IMG/VR virus record: IMGVR_UViG_3300019850_000087
Location: 1-31,024 of that record
Length of the DNA stretch: 31,024 bases
Direction: 5' to 3' (one strand)
Source: a virus
The notes beneath the pieces were generated by a model. It had not been told where the DNA came from and made no database searches. It was given only the letters and a program-made list of their open reading frames with translations. Positions 18,668 through 27,201 of the stretch are shown piece by piece. The stretch's first letter is position 1. Each line of letters starts with the position of its first letter. Made by a program: the position numbers and the translations under genes.

Positions 18668-20173
18668 TTATACTATAATACTTTCACTTACTTCTGTTAA
18701 TATTTCAATACCATTCTCATTGAGTAACTCTACTTTTTTGTCATCATAATATTCTAACATAATAGTTACTATACCACTGTTTATATCTGCCTTAGCCTCA
18801 ATTATATAACCTTTCCCATTCGGTGTTGTTATAAATTTGTCTCTGAATTTATATCCTGTTTTTTCGTTTAAATCAAAATACGGGACTTTAAAAGTATTAA
18901 TAACGTCTAAACGTTTGAAGTTTGGATTTAATGTTAAATAAGTGCCAAACTTTTCGGGAGTAGCTTCATAAGATACGCTAGGATTTGTTATTACCCAATC
19001 ATAATACCATATTGTAGCCCTGTTATATACCTGTAAGTCAATATAATAATTCTTTAAAATATAGTATTCATGTAACCATTTATTATATTTTGAAGTGGGG
19101 AATATAGCCCCCTGTGGCACATCTTGTCTATTTAATGTTAATACTTCGTTAAAATTAATAGGGTCATCTGTTATTTCTGATTGTTCAGCTAATATTAATG
19201 AATATTTATTTTGCGATGTGTGTTCATTGAATACCATAAATTCAAGTGCAGTCCCTATATTCTCCGTACTTAAATCTTTATTTTCTAGTGTTTTATTATC
19301 AATATCCATAAATGCCGTATCTGTTAGAAAAACTTTTTCGCCAAAGCTTAAATTAATACGTCCTATCTTTTTCTCTTCATTTGAATTAAAATTATTAAAA
19401 TCTATCGAATAGTCTAAATCAGATAAATTAAATAATTCCGTATTTGATGTTAATATTTTACTAAGTCTTTCAAATTCATACTCTCCATTATTATTAATAA
19501 AAAATCCCTTATTAAATATTTTACTCAAATCATTGAACAAGTCCTCCAAACTTATTTTTATTACTCCATTTGTAGCTGGGGAAAAATAAAAGCCGTTATA
19601 TGTTATAAATAATTGATTTGAATTAAAAGTGTAGGCTGGATCAGTATCAAAATTCCATTTAATAAATAAAAAAGGAGGTTTAAAGAATTTATTAACAAAA
19701 TTATCTAACCTTATAGTGGTATTTTGAAATGTTAATGAATTGTCATTTAATATTACGTCAAACAAATCGCTACTGATTATTTTACTGTTATCTATTTTTG
19801 TACTTATTTTTTCAGTAAAATTCTTCGGCAATTCATTTGCGTTATTTATCTGAAAATCTTTTAATTTTATTATTTTTTTGTTAAAATTTATATCAATACC
19901 TAAATAGACCTCTCCATCTGTAAATAAATCATAAGACTTTGTTAAATAATTGTAACTATATACTTGAAAGCTCAATAATGACCTTGTACTTTTCGCTGTT
20001 AATATTTTGTCAAAATCGTTACCTATCATACTAACTTCAATATCAATCGATTTGTCAAATATCAATTTTGATACTTCAGACTGTTTAACCCCAAACGCAC
20101 CATTCATAGGACTTTCAACTTCTACAAATCCGTTACCGTCCTCAAAATCTATATAAAGTTTGATAAATTTCAT
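18668..20173 (-). CDS. Distal tail / tail-hub protein
   Basis: A 501-residue protein directly downstream of the tape measure, overlapping it by 4 bases (ATGA). This is the standard place for distal tail (Dit) or tail-hub (Tal-like) proteins. It starts MKFIKLYIDFEDGNGFVEVE and has KSIDIEVSMIGNDFDKILTA, a region like the N-terminal beta-sandwich of hub proteins that receives the tube. Many strands follow, and the end (KADINSGIVTIMLEYYDDKK) looks like the closing barrel of such proteins. No peptidase or lysozyme motif is visible. It probably forms the ring or hub at the tail tip. Confidence 0.65.
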   Translation of the reverse strand: MKFIKLYIDFEDGNGFVEVESPMNGAFGVKQSEVSKLIFDKSIDIEVSMIGNDFDKILTAKSTRSLLSFQVYSYNYLTKSYDLFTDGEVYLGIDINFNKKIIKLKDFQINNANELPKNFTEKISTKIDNSKIISSDLFDVILNDNSLTFQNTTIRLDNFVNKFFKPPFLFIKWNFDTDPAYTFNSNQLFITYNGFYFSPATNGVIKISLEDLFNDLSKIFNKGFFINNNGEYEFERLSKILTSNTELFNLSDLDYSIDFNNFNSNEEKKIGRINLSFGEKVFLTDTAFMDIDNKTLENKDLSTENIGTALEFMVFNEHTSQNKYSLILAEQSEITDDPINFNEVLTLNRQDVPQGAIFPTSKYNKWLHEYYILKNYYIDLQVYNRATIWYYDWVITNPSVSYEATPEKFGTYLTLNPNFKRLDVINTFKVPYFDLNEKTGYKFRDKFITTPNGKGYIIEAKADINSGIVTIMLEYYDDKKVELLNENGIEILTEVSESIIV

Positions 20174-22956
20174 TTCAATATCTTTTTTGTCGACCCGTTT
20201 GCAAATTTAACATAAATAAAACCGTCCTTTTCGTATGTATATGCGTTGTTTTCTGTGTTGGTTGCAATTTTACGCAAATATAAATCATTTAAACCGTTTG
20301 AGCTTTTTATGTTAGAAAAATTATTGTCTTTTAAATAACCTTTATTTATTGCATTCGTTAGGACTTTAGAATCCTTATAAGCATTAGCCTTGATTACAAA
20401 TTCACCGTTTGAGAGTTTAGCGTCTATACTGTCGCTCGTTGCCGTGCCGTCTCCGTGTACTTCCCCACCTGTCGCATATTGTTGCTTATTGTTAGCTAAA
20501 ATATTAGATTTTGCGGCCTGAAAAGCACCTTCAACAATTCCAGTTAAAACGGCTGCAGTCGCAATTCCTACGAAACTTTTTTCGCCAATTTCTTTTGCAA
20601 CTATTTGAGCAATAGCCAACTCTATAATTTTCGCAGTTGTATCCAAAGCCATTAATAAAATTTGTTGGTTGTAGTTATCTATTTCATTTTTTGCTTTATC
20701 ACTCATTAATGTTACCTGTGCAAACATAGAAAACATTGTATTAATACTATCCCCTGCAAGCTGTTTCCATGCTTCTTTATTAGCCTCTTGACGTGCTAAG
20801 TCATCGGCTAGTGCTTTGTCTTTTAACGCTTTTTCTTTTGCCAGTTTGGCTGTTGTTCTATCAATTTCATCATTTTTTAGCTTTTTATCTCTTTTTGCAA
20901 TTTCATTTTGTGCATCGGTCTCAGTTTTTAACTCAATTTTAACATTGTCGATTAATCCGTTTTTAACTATTTCGGCATCTATTAATCTTTGTTTAGCATA
21001 TTCTTTATTTTTAGCTATCTGCTCAGCTGTTAATTTTATTATTTTGTCTTTTGCTGCCTTTTCTTTATCTGCCTTGTCTTTTGCTGCCTTTGCGTTTTGT
21101 TCTCTAATAACATCCGCAGCCGATTTTGTAATGCTTGACATATCAACACCTAACGTAGTAAATTTACGTCTTAAGCTGCGTGTTAAATCTGCACCACTTT
21201 TAATGAAATTATCAAATAACAACTGCCCTTGTTTAGTTACGTTTGGAGATAAATTTTTTCCTAATACATCGCCCCATTTAGCTATTTGTATAATATGGTC
21301 TAAAGATTTTGTTAAATTATTATCATTATCATCTAATGTTTTTTTAACAATTGCTACATTCCCAGCTCCATATTTGTTAATATTTGTTAATCCATAAATT
21401 GCCCCACTAAACAACTGAGTTAAAGACCGTCCAACCCTTGAGATAGTCCCTTTCCCACTGTTTAGTGATAAAATAAATCCGTCCCACGCACTTTGAGTTT
21501 TAACAATATCTCCCGCAAGATTATCATTCATTGTTTTAGCCATGTTCCCAGTTGCGCCGTTCGCTTTTATTAATGCAGCTGTTAAATCATTTGCTTTTTT
21601 AGTATTTTCTGATAATACGATTGCCGTAGTGGCTGAACGTTTGCCGAAAAGCTCCATTGCCACTTTATTTTTGTCGGTTGCTGTTAATATTTTCTTTTGT
21701 GCCTCTTCCCATGTTAATCCTTTTTTCGAAAGTTCTAAGAATACGTTACGTAATCCAGTCGCTGCTGTGCTTGCATCAATACCATTATTTGCTAACACAC
21801 CCAAAAGTCCCACTGTTTTTTCTAAGCTAAAACCCGCAATTTTTGCGGTTGTCCCTACAATCGGTAAAGCCGTTGAGAGTTTAGCCATGTCCAAGGCTGA
21901 CTTTGTCGTAGATAATGCTAACACATCCGCAACACGTGCAGACTCCGAAGCATTTAATCCAAATATTCTTAACGTTGAGCCTGCTATTTGCGCCGCTTCT
22001 GTAAGGTCTATTCCAGTTGACGCTGCAAGTGCTTGAATTCCCTTAACAGCATCATGTATCTGTCCAGAACTGAAACCTAATTTTGCCAATTCTGTATCTA
22101 ATTCTATTATTTGCTTTGCCGTAAATTGAGTAGAAGCTCCCAAATCCTTAGCCTGATTTGATAACAGTTTGACTTCCTTAGTAGTAGCCCCTGAAATTGA
22201 CTTTAAAACTGATACAGATTTGTTGAATTGAACAATAGTTCTAAAACCGTTTTTAAATAATGATATAACAGTTGTTAATGCACCAGCAAGCCCCAAAGCC
22301 CCTATAAATCGTCTTATAAGCCCATTTATAGCATCTGTATAACGTCCAACCTTTTTTTGATGTCTATTAATTTCCTCATCGTATTTTTGTAATCTTGTTT
22401 CGTTTTTCCTTATTGCTTTTGTTAAATTCTCATATTGGTTTTTACCCTCTTTTGTTGTTAGATTAATGTTTTTTCGTTGAATTACTAATTTTCTGTTAAT
22501 TTGTTCTATTTCTTTAATACTTTTCCCCTCAGCATCTATTTTTTGCTTTAATGCTTTTTCTAGTTGTATCTCTTCCCGTGTTGCTTTGTTCTTTTCTTTT
22601 AATACTTCACGCCCTTTTAACAAGACTTTGTTTCTTTTTTCGGACGCTGCTAAGGTTTGAGCAAAGACTTTTTTAGTTTTTTGCTCAATGGCTAAACGTT
22701 CTTTTTCGAGTGCCGTTAATGCTTTTTGAGTAGTTTCAAGTTTAGCATTTACGGTTGTTTGCTTTTCTGTATAGCTTATAAGTTCCTTAGCCGATTCCCC
22801 TGTGTTGTTTTTGCTTATGTTACGATAACTTTTAATAAGTTCATCATTTTGCTTTTTTAATTCAGTTTCTGATTTTATTAACTTATTTATAGCTGCTTGT
22901 ATATCCTTAAAAGGATTGCCACCCTCGTATATGTCTTTTCTTTTTAGTTGTGCCAT
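20170..22956 (-). CDS. Tail tape measure protein
   Basis: At 928 residues this is the longest gene. Residues about 18-205 are coiled coil. About 240-440 are the TP901/PhageMin_Tail core (AKDLGASTQFTAKQIIELDT; LAASTGIDLTEAAQIAGSTL; LLGVLANNGIDASTAATGLR). A Lys/Ala-rich coil follows near 670-740, then a hydrophobic stretch (IELAIAQIVAKEIGEK...). About 100 residues before the end is the common tape-measure tail motif ATGGEVHGDGTATSDSI. It sets tail length and guides DNA passage. By the usual 1.5 angstrom per residue, the tail would be on the order of 140 nm. Its start overlaps the upstream gene by 13 bases. Confidence 0.95.
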   Translation of the reverse strand: MAQLKRKDIYEGGNPFKDIQAAINKLIKSETELKKQNDELIKSYRNISKNNTGESAKELISYTEKQTTVNAKLETTQKALTALEKERLAIEQKTKKVFAQTLAASEKRNKVLLKGREVLKEKNKATREEIQLEKALKQKIDAEGKSIKEIEQINRKLVIQRKNINLTTKEGKNQYENLTKAIRKNETRLQKYDEEINRHQKKVGRYTDAINGLIRRFIGALGLAGALTTVISLFKNGFRTIVQFNKSVSVLKSISGATTKEVKLLSNQAKDLGASTQFTAKQIIELDTELAKLGFSSGQIHDAVKGIQALAASTGIDLTEAAQIAGSTLRIFGLNASESARVADVLALSTTKSALDMAKLSTALPIVGTTAKIAGFSLEKTVGLLGVLANNGIDASTAATGLRNVFLELSKKGLTWEEAQKKILTATDKNKVAMELFGKRSATTAIVLSENTKKANDLTAALIKANGATGNMAKTMNDNLAGDIVKTQSAWDGFILSLNSGKGTISRVGRSLTQLFSGAIYGLTNINKYGAGNVAIVKKTLDDNDNNLTKSLDHIIQIAKWGDVLGKNLSPNVTKQGQLLFDNFIKSGADLTRSLRRKFTTLGVDMSSITKSAADVIREQNAKAAKDKADKEKAAKDKIIKLTAEQIAKNKEYAKQRLIDAEIVKNGLIDNVKIELKTETDAQNEIAKRDKKLKNDEIDRTTAKLAKEKALKDKALADDLARQEANKEAWKQLAGDSINTMFSMFAQVTLMSDKAKNEIDNYNQQILLMALDTTAKIIELAIAQIVAKEIGEKSFVGIATAAVLTGIVEGAFQAAKSNILANNKQQYATGGEVHGDGTATSDSIDAKLSNGEFVIKANAYKDSKVLTNAINKGYLKDNNFSNIKSSNGLNDLYLRKIATNTENNAYTYEKDGFIYVKFANGSTKKILK

Positions 22957-23399
22957 TTGCTCTGATTTACTTTGTTTTTCTCTATCGCTCTATCAAATAA
23001 TTCATAAGCTTTACCAGTACTTGTTTTCATTATATCTATGCTGTTATGAATATTTAACGAAGTTTCTATAAATCCGACAAAATCACTTATTAACGAATTT
23101 TTAACGCCTTTTCGTTGTGGCTCTGGCTCTAAATAAATAGGGTTTTTTGTTTTCAAAAACAATGCTTTTTTATATTGTCTTTCTGCTATTTCTCTAAGTC
23201 CTGAAATATCAAACTTTTCTAATTGTTCTAACAATCCTAAAAATATGTTAACATCAGTCGAAATAATAGAACTATTTTTATAGTGTAAATACTTAAAGTC
23301 AAACGTTTCTACGAATTTAAACCAATAATAGACTGGTAATTCATAGATATTTGTATAATATTTTGTTTCCTTTTTAGCCTTTTTATTGAATAGCATCAT
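22944..23399 (-). CDS. Putative tail assembly protein (chaperone position)
   Basis: A 151-residue protein (MMLFNKKAKKETKYYTNIYE start; YYWFKFVETFDFKYLHYKNS; IFLGLLEQLEKFDISGLREI) between the preceding tail gene and the tape measure. It overlaps them by 4 and 13 bases. Tail assembly chaperones occupy this slot in siphoviruses, often made as two products by frameshifting. Here I find no slippery site joining it to its neighbour, and the two are simply coupled by ATGA. The function is inferred from position only. Confidence 0.6.
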   Translation of the reverse strand: MMLFNKKAKKETKYYTNIYELPVYYWFKFVETFDFKYLHYKNSSIISTDVNIFLGLLEQLEKFDISGLREIAERQYKKALFLKTKNPIYLEPEPQRKGVKNSLISDFVGFIETSLNIHNSIDIMKTSTGKAYELFDRAIEKNKVNQSKWHN

Positions 23400-23872
23400 A
23401 TTTTTAAACTCTTTACAAAATTATTAACAAATCCAAAGATAGTTTTTTTTATGTTAATTTCAATAAATTTATCTTTATTTTCATCTATTAAACCGAAAAC
23501 ATTTGACAAATTAACATTATCGGAAATTAAACCATCTGGCTTTTTTGCATCTCCAAAAATTAAATAATGGTCTTCTAATTGTTTAACATCAAACGTTTTA
23601 TAAAAATCGCCTTTGTCGAATAAAGTTACATGGTTGTACGGTGCGCCCTCTCTTTTCTTTTTCTTAATAGTACTTTGTGCGTACGAATTTGGCGAAACAG
23701 CAGCGTATGTTTTTATTTTATTCCCATCGCTTGTAACCCCGTCTATGTATAATTGAGCTTGATTAAACTCAATCATAGCATCTTTATTTTTATCTAACAT
23801 GACAGAACTATCAATGACTTTATTAAAATCAAAGTTATCAAATTGTCTCTTTATGTTATCAAAAATTTTCAT
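23396..23872 (-). CDS. Tail or neck-associated protein, 158 residues
   Basis: Begins MKIFDNIKRQFDNFDFNKVI and has an N-terminal helix, then QAQLYIDGVTSDGNKIKTYA and PYNHVTLFDKGDFYKTFDVK. The C-terminal NLSNVFGLIDENKDKFIEIN ends the domain. The pattern of Gln-Leu-Tyr, D-G, Y-A, V-T-L-x-D-x-G-D-F-Y and (I/V)FGL belongs to an uncharacterised family I have seen in tail modules of Bacteroidota phages. It follows the tail tube gene after a terminator-containing gap. Structural minor protein, minor tail protein or tail-completion factor are all possible. Confidence 0.6.
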   Translation of the reverse strand: MKIFDNIKRQFDNFDFNKVIDSSVMLDKNKDAMIEFNQAQLYIDGVTSDGNKIKTYAAVSPNSYAQSTIKKKKREGAPYNHVTLFDKGDFYKTFDVKQLEDHYLIFGDAKKPDGLISDNVNLSNVFGLIDENKDKFIEINIKKTIFGFVNNFVKSLKI

Positions 23873-23888
23873 TTTAAAAATATTTCCT

Positions 23889-23896
23889 TATATTTG
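23889..23896 (+). promoter_or_regulatory. Rightward -7 box inside the late block (possible small RNA promoter)
   Basis: TATATTTG, an exact TAnnTTTG match followed by CAAA, on the strand opposite to the surrounding late genes. The -33 position (TTTC at 23867-23870) is only a weak match. A rightward hairpin terminator lies 56 bases downstream (23952-23978). Confidence 0.4.
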
Positions 23897-23951
23897 CAAA
23901 AGCATAATAATATATTTCTGTGTTTTTGTTTCATATCATAGTTAGGTTTTT

Positions 23952-23978
23952 ACCGCTCCATTTTTGGGGCGGTTTTTT
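23952..23978 (+). terminator. Rightward intrinsic terminator in the late block
   Basis: Stem ACCGCTCC / GGGGCGGT (23952-23959 with 23966-23973, one U-G pair), six-base loop, then six U reading rightward. No plus-strand gene precedes it, so it either ends a small RNA from the box at 23889 or blocks antisense transcription into the late operon. Confidence 0.75.
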
Positions 23979-23986
23979 ATTGTTAC

Positions 23987-24008
23987 AAAAAAAGCCCAAA
24001 ATTGGGCT
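23987..24008 (-). terminator. Leftward terminator after the tail tube segment
   Basis: Stem AGCCCAA / TTGGGCT (23993-23999 with 24002-24008) followed by seven U on the minus strand. It ends, or attenuates, the head-to-tail-tube part of the late operon before the tape measure part. Confidence 0.8.
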
Positions 24009-24013
24009 CTTTT

Positions 24014-24151
24014 TCACTTTTTAGGCTCTTTTTTGCCCTTTGTTGGTATATCTATATGTTTAGCCCTTTCGGGCTTTTTAATTGCCTTATTCGGCTTCGC
24101 TTCGAGTTTTTCAACATCTACCCATTTCCCGTTCCTTTTCTCTAATCTCAT
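24014..24151 (-). CDS. Small basic protein, 45 residues, after the tail tube gene
   Basis: Sequence MRLEKRNGKWVDVEKLEAKP followed by NKAIKKPERAKHIDIPTKGK and a lysine-rich end. Highly basic, no hydrophobic core, so probably an extended or disordered protein. It starts 13 bases after the tail tube gene stop and ends just before a terminator. Short basic proteins beside the tail tube occur in Bacteroidota phages. The ATG and the position in the operon support it as a gene. Function unknown. Confidence 0.6.
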   Translation of the reverse strand: MRLEKRNGKWVDVEKLEAKPNKAIKKPERAKHIDIPTKGKKEPKK

Positions 24152-24164
24152 AACATTCTATTTA

Positions 24165-25058
24165 TTAAGCAATTGTTAAACTAAGTGTGTTATAAGCTTC
24201 AAAGCCTTTTGTAGTCATATTAGTAATATCCTGCAATGTCAATGTAGCTGCTCCAGCCGCAAAAGTGCCTGTAAGTGAATAACTTCCGTTTAAATTATCG
24301 GTTATATCTGTAATTGGAACCTCCGCACCGGCTGCATCTTTTAATAAGAAATCACCAACCACAAAACCGTTGTACCCAAACGAGCTGTTAACGTCTGTTA
24401 TGGTAATATCAATTTTAGTTGTGCTAGTTGTTGCGCCTACTGTTAATTTAACATCCTTAACACCTATAAATTCAGCGATAGGGTCGAATGTTTCTGATTT
24501 AACATAACTTCCTTTGTCATTCCATTCAATCGGATTTGCAAAAGAAATATATAACTCAGTACGTGCCAATTTAGTACCGTCCGAAACTGTTTGCTTATTA
24601 ATATTAAATTCACTAACAGAGAAAGGTTTAAAATTAGTTCCATCGCTCGACCAACCTTTAATATATCCGTTTGATGTTACGATAAAAGCTGCCAATCCAC
24701 TTTGATTATTAAATTTTCTCAAAGCTTTATGATTGTGCAAGCTAATTAAAGGCATAGTTCCCTTTAATCTTACTTTACCCTCTCTTACAAATTCTCTTTC
24801 ACCTGCGATACCGTCCTCATAAACAGAGTCTTCCACATCCGGCTCTAAGATAAAGAAACTAGGCAGAGGAAAAGAACGGCTTGTTTTTTCTTTGAAAAAT
24901 TCACCTACCCAATTTGTTAATAATTCAGCATCTGTAATGTTAGTAAATTCAAAATTTTTCGGTGTTATGATTAATTTTTCATCATACCCGAAATTTTCAG
25001 AGCAGTGTTGTAGACCTGTATTTCCTACTGTTACACCGCAATTAATAATATTTGCCAT
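24165..25058 (-). CDS. Major tail tube protein with a C-terminal Ig-like domain
   Basis: A 297-residue protein beginning MANIINCGVTVGNTGLQHCS. Its N-terminal two thirds (ELLTNWVGEFFKEKTSRSFP; REGKVRLKGTMPLISLHNHK; GWSSDGTNFKPFSVSEFNIN; RTELYISFANPIEWNDKGSY) have the alternating strands of a tube subunit. The last 90 residues (VGATTSTTKIDITITDVNSS; GNGSYSLTGTF-like; AAGAATLTLQDITNMT) form an Ig-like decoration. Its place between the neck genes and the tape measure is standard for the tube protein. The assignment rests on position, size and beta-rich composition. Confidence 0.68.
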   Translation of the reverse strand: MANIINCGVTVGNTGLQHCSENFGYDEKLIITPKNFEFTNITDAELLTNWVGEFFKEKTSRSFPLPSFFILEPDVEDSVYEDGIAGEREFVREGKVRLKGTMPLISLHNHKALRKFNNQSGLAAFIVTSNGYIKGWSSDGTNFKPFSVSEFNINKQTVSDGTKLARTELYISFANPIEWNDKGSYVKSETFDPIAEFIGVKDVKLTVGATTSTTKIDITITDVNSSFGYNGFVVGDFLLKDAAGAEVPITDITDNLNGSYSLTGTFAAGAATLTLQDITNMTTKGFEAYNTLSLTIA

Positions 25059-25079
25059 TTTATTCTATTTTAGTTAATA

Positions 25080-25796
25080 TTAAGTTAAACATTTATTTTT
25101 AAGTACTTTAAATTCAAAAATTGTTTCTATCGCATCCGTATAACTATCGGAAAAAACATTTTTATTCTTATCCTGTGAACCATAAAAAAACCTATCGGTT
25201 TTTTCTGTTAAAAATTCGTTATTAATATATTTATGAAAGTATTTTGTTGCATATGTTTTGTTAATTTCAGTCAAAAACAAATTTAAAATATTTGTTAATG
25301 ATTTTTTGAAAGTGTTAGTTATTCTTTCAGTTGTTAAGTAATTTTTTCTGGTCTCATCAACAAAGACCAATACCGGATTAACTTCATAATCAATTAAATC
25401 TTTTAGCTCAGTGGGGGGGGCAGTCTCTTTGTAATCAGTTACTAGCCAAATAAATGGATATTTTTTAAATCTTTCGCTTTCTGTTTTGCTCTTTAACGTT
25501 AGTATATTGTTTAGCTCAATCCTAGTTCCGGTGAAAAAGTTAATTGATAATTTTGCGTTGCTATAAGACTGGATCTCAATTAAATTATTAGTATTTAAAG
25601 TTAATGTTTTGTTAATAATGTTTAACACTTCATATTTGCGATTATTAATTAACAGATTAGCACCGATAAAAAGATTCTCTGTTTTGTTTAAATCAATATC
25701 CACAAATCCAGCGTTTAAAACAGCATTTGAATAGGTATAATCCAAAGCGATATTCTCAATAATAGTTCCTAATATGTCAGATAAAAATTGTTTCAT
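25080..25796 (-). CDS. Neck / tail-completion protein candidate
   Basis: A 238-residue protein (MKQFLSDILGTIIENIALDY start) with beta-rich middle (NLFIGANLLINNRKYEVLNI) and a region RFKKYPFIWLVTDYKETAPP. It then has long helices (ERITNTFKKSLTNILNLFLT) and an aromatic C-terminus. It overlaps the connector gene upstream by 4 bases and precedes the tail tube gene, the usual place for a head-closure or tail-terminator protein. The T-A-P-P-T codons contain a C8 tract (G8 on plus at 25413-25420). No clear family recognition. Confidence 0.6.
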   Translation of the reverse strand: MKQFLSDILGTIIENIALDYTYSNAVLNAGFVDIDLNKTENLFIGANLLINNRKYEVLNIINKTLTLNTNNLIEIQSYSNAKLSINFFTGTRIELNNILTLKSKTESERFKKYPFIWLVTDYKETAPPTELKDLIDYEVNPVLVFVDETRKNYLTTERITNTFKKSLTNILNLFLTEINKTYATKYFHKYINNEFLTEKTDRFFYGSQDKNKNVFSDSYTDAIETIFEFKVLKNKCLT

Positions 25797-26410
25797 ATCC
25801 TTGTTTGGTAGCTTAATTCAGTAAATAATAAATTTAGATACGTATCATTGTTATAATTAGACCAGTAAAGGAAATCAAATAAAGTTCCATTTACGCTTTG
25901 TTGCGGAATATCTTCTCTAACATTCTCATTATCACTAGAAAACGTATCCGTTAATACATCGTAGTCGTAATTTTTAAAAGGTATTAAACCGATTTTTTTA
26001 ACTACATTGTTGTATTTATCAAATATGTAATTATTAGATGTTACCTTTTCGGAATTTTCACTCAATGGAGTTTCTAAGTTCGTGCCTAAACTTATAATAT
26101 TGTTAAAAACAAATTGGCAATATACATAATCGGCAATAATAGAACGTTTTAACGTCTCATTTAACAGACCGTCAAAATGATAAGTTTTGCCGTCTAAGCC
26201 TAAATAATCGGCACCGTCTTTTAAGTCTAACCATTTTTGTGCAGGTGTTCCGCTTTCAATAGCTGCTTTAAATTCGTTAAACATCTCTACTCCAAACACT
26301 TTACGCAAAAAAACAGTTTCATAAAAGGATATAGCATTGTTCAAACTTTCAATCTGATTTATCGGTATTGATATTTCATTAACAAAATATGTATCGTCTA
26401 TTAACAACAT
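25793..26410 (-). CDS. Head-tail connector protein candidate
   Basis: The 205-residue protein (MLLIDDTYFVNEISIPINQI; FYETVFLRKVFGVEMFNEFK; WLDLKDGADYLG) follows a pattern I know from Bacteroidota phages: helices leading to (L/F)-L-x-x-x-(L/F)-G-x-x-(L/M)-(Y/F)-x-x-F, then a G-x-P-x-(Q)-x-W. There it lies just after the capsid and is annotated as an uncharacterised or connector protein (DUF6712-like, from memory). It likely forms the adaptor ring under the portal. It overlaps the next gene by 4 bases. Confidence 0.65.
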   Translation of the reverse strand: MLLIDDTYFVNEISIPINQIESLNNAISFYETVFLRKVFGVEMFNEFKAAIESGTPAQKWLDLKDGADYLGLDGKTYHFDGLLNETLKRSIIADYVYCQFVFNNIISLGTNLETPLSENSEKVTSNNYIFDKYNNVVKKIGLIPFKNYDYDVLTDTFSSDNENVREDIPQQSVNGTLFDFLYWSNYNNDTYLNLLFTELSYQTRI

Positions 26411-26422
26411 TTTACAAAATTT

Positions 26423-26986
26423 TTATGATACTTTATATCCTTCTGCCGTAATTTCTTGACTTGTTAAATATGTTAAATCGTCTCTAATGTCAGCGTAAAA
26501 ATAATCGCCAGCATCACCATCTAGTCTTATCTCTGTCCCTAATTTACTGAGTGTAAACCTACTCATAAGGAACTCATCTCCTACCCCAAAATTTAGCAAT
26601 GCTACATCATATCCTAAAGCTGCCAAATCTGAATGCTGCTTTAATGGAAAATCTAAGCTTTTAGTTACACCACCAATATTAAATCCTATGTCTATTCCAT
26701 TAGCTAACGGTGCACCAGCATTATTCCCCCAGCCTCCAGAATCGAAAGAACCCGAATCCGCTAATAAAAATATTAATCGAGTAATATAGTATTGTTCCCC
26801 AGCGGAGGGTTGTATGTAAAACCGAACAGTACCCAAACTACCATAGACATTCATATTAGATGAAGTTAAGTTAGTCCCGTCAATTGATAGTCTTTGGATT
26901 AATGGAAAACGTTTTGGGGTTTCCGAACGTGCGCCACTATCTTTTTCAACTATGTTTTTTGCTTGATTAAACCATGTAAGACCCAT
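26423..26986 (-). CDS. Virion structural protein, 187 residues
   Basis: Gly/Ser/Asp-rich beta protein: MGLTWFNQAKNIVEKDSGAR, GSLGTVRFYIQPSAGEQYYI, DSGSFDSGGWGNNAGAPLAN, GDYFYADIRDDLTYLTSQEI. A strand-rich sandwich with a long loop is expected. It sits between the capsid region and the connectors, so a capsid decoration protein or a head spike are the leading options; a neck whisker protein is another. Not recognised beyond composition and position. Confidence 0.6.
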   Translation of the reverse strand: MGLTWFNQAKNIVEKDSGARSETPKRFPLIQRLSIDGTNLTSSNMNVYGSLGTVRFYIQPSAGEQYYITRLIFLLADSGSFDSGGWGNNAGAPLANGIDIGFNIGGVTKSLDFPLKQHSDLAALGYDVALLNFGVGDEFLMSRFTLSKLGTEIRLDGDAGDYFYADIRDDLTYLTSQEITAEGYKVS

Positions 26987-26992
26987 AACTTT

Positions 26993-27139
26993 TTATTTTT
27001 TAGATTGTTTCTTTTTGCTTGCTGGCTCGTATTTCTTAACAATACCCTTGCCTACTAAATGCGCGGCAATTTCGGGGGCTAAGTCTTTCAACTCATCCTT
27101 TTCGATTATGCCGTGTTTTTTCAAAAATACTACTTTCAT
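26993..27139 (-). CDS. Small head-region protein, 48 residues
   Basis: Sequence MKVVFLKKHGIIEKDELKDL, then APEIAAHLVGKGIVKKYEPA and a Lys-rich tail. The layout resembles a common small phage protein found right after capsid genes (M-K-V-x-F-L-K ... A-x-x-L-(V/I)-x-x-G-(I/V)-(A/V)). In related phages it is only annotated as hypothetical or as a small neck or head protein. It starts 62 bases after the capsid stop, past a terminator-like hairpin, and ends 6 bases before the next ATG. Confidence 0.68.
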   Translation of the reverse strand: MKVVFLKKHGIIEKDELKDLAPEIAAHLVGKGIVKKYEPASKKKQSKK

Positions 27140-27155
27140 TTTACCGTAATTTATG

Positions 27156-27194
27156 TTAAAAATTTAATAAAGGCGGTCGATTTTCAACCGCCTT
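27156..27194 (-). terminator. Leftward hairpin after the capsid gene (partial terminator)
   Basis: An 8-bp stem AAGGCGGT / ACCGCCTT (27170-27177 with 27187-27194), 9-nt loop. On the minus strand it is followed by UUUAUUAAAUUUUU. The interrupted U tract suggests partial termination that would make capsid mRNA more abundant than downstream mRNA. Confidence 0.65.
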
Positions 27195-27201
27195 GTAATT
27201 C

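Noticed and set aside
20816-22036. Long plus-strand open frames (193 and 164 codons) opposite the tape measure gene
   Set aside because: They are antisense to the well-supported tape measure frame, lack start signals, and their Ser/Phe/Ala-rich composition is what the reverse of Lys/Glu/Ala-rich coding gives.
22944-23872. Programmed frameshift between the two genes before the tape measure, as in classical tail chaperones
   Set aside because: They join by a simple 4-base ATGA overlap and I see no slippery heptamer in the correct register near the overlap.
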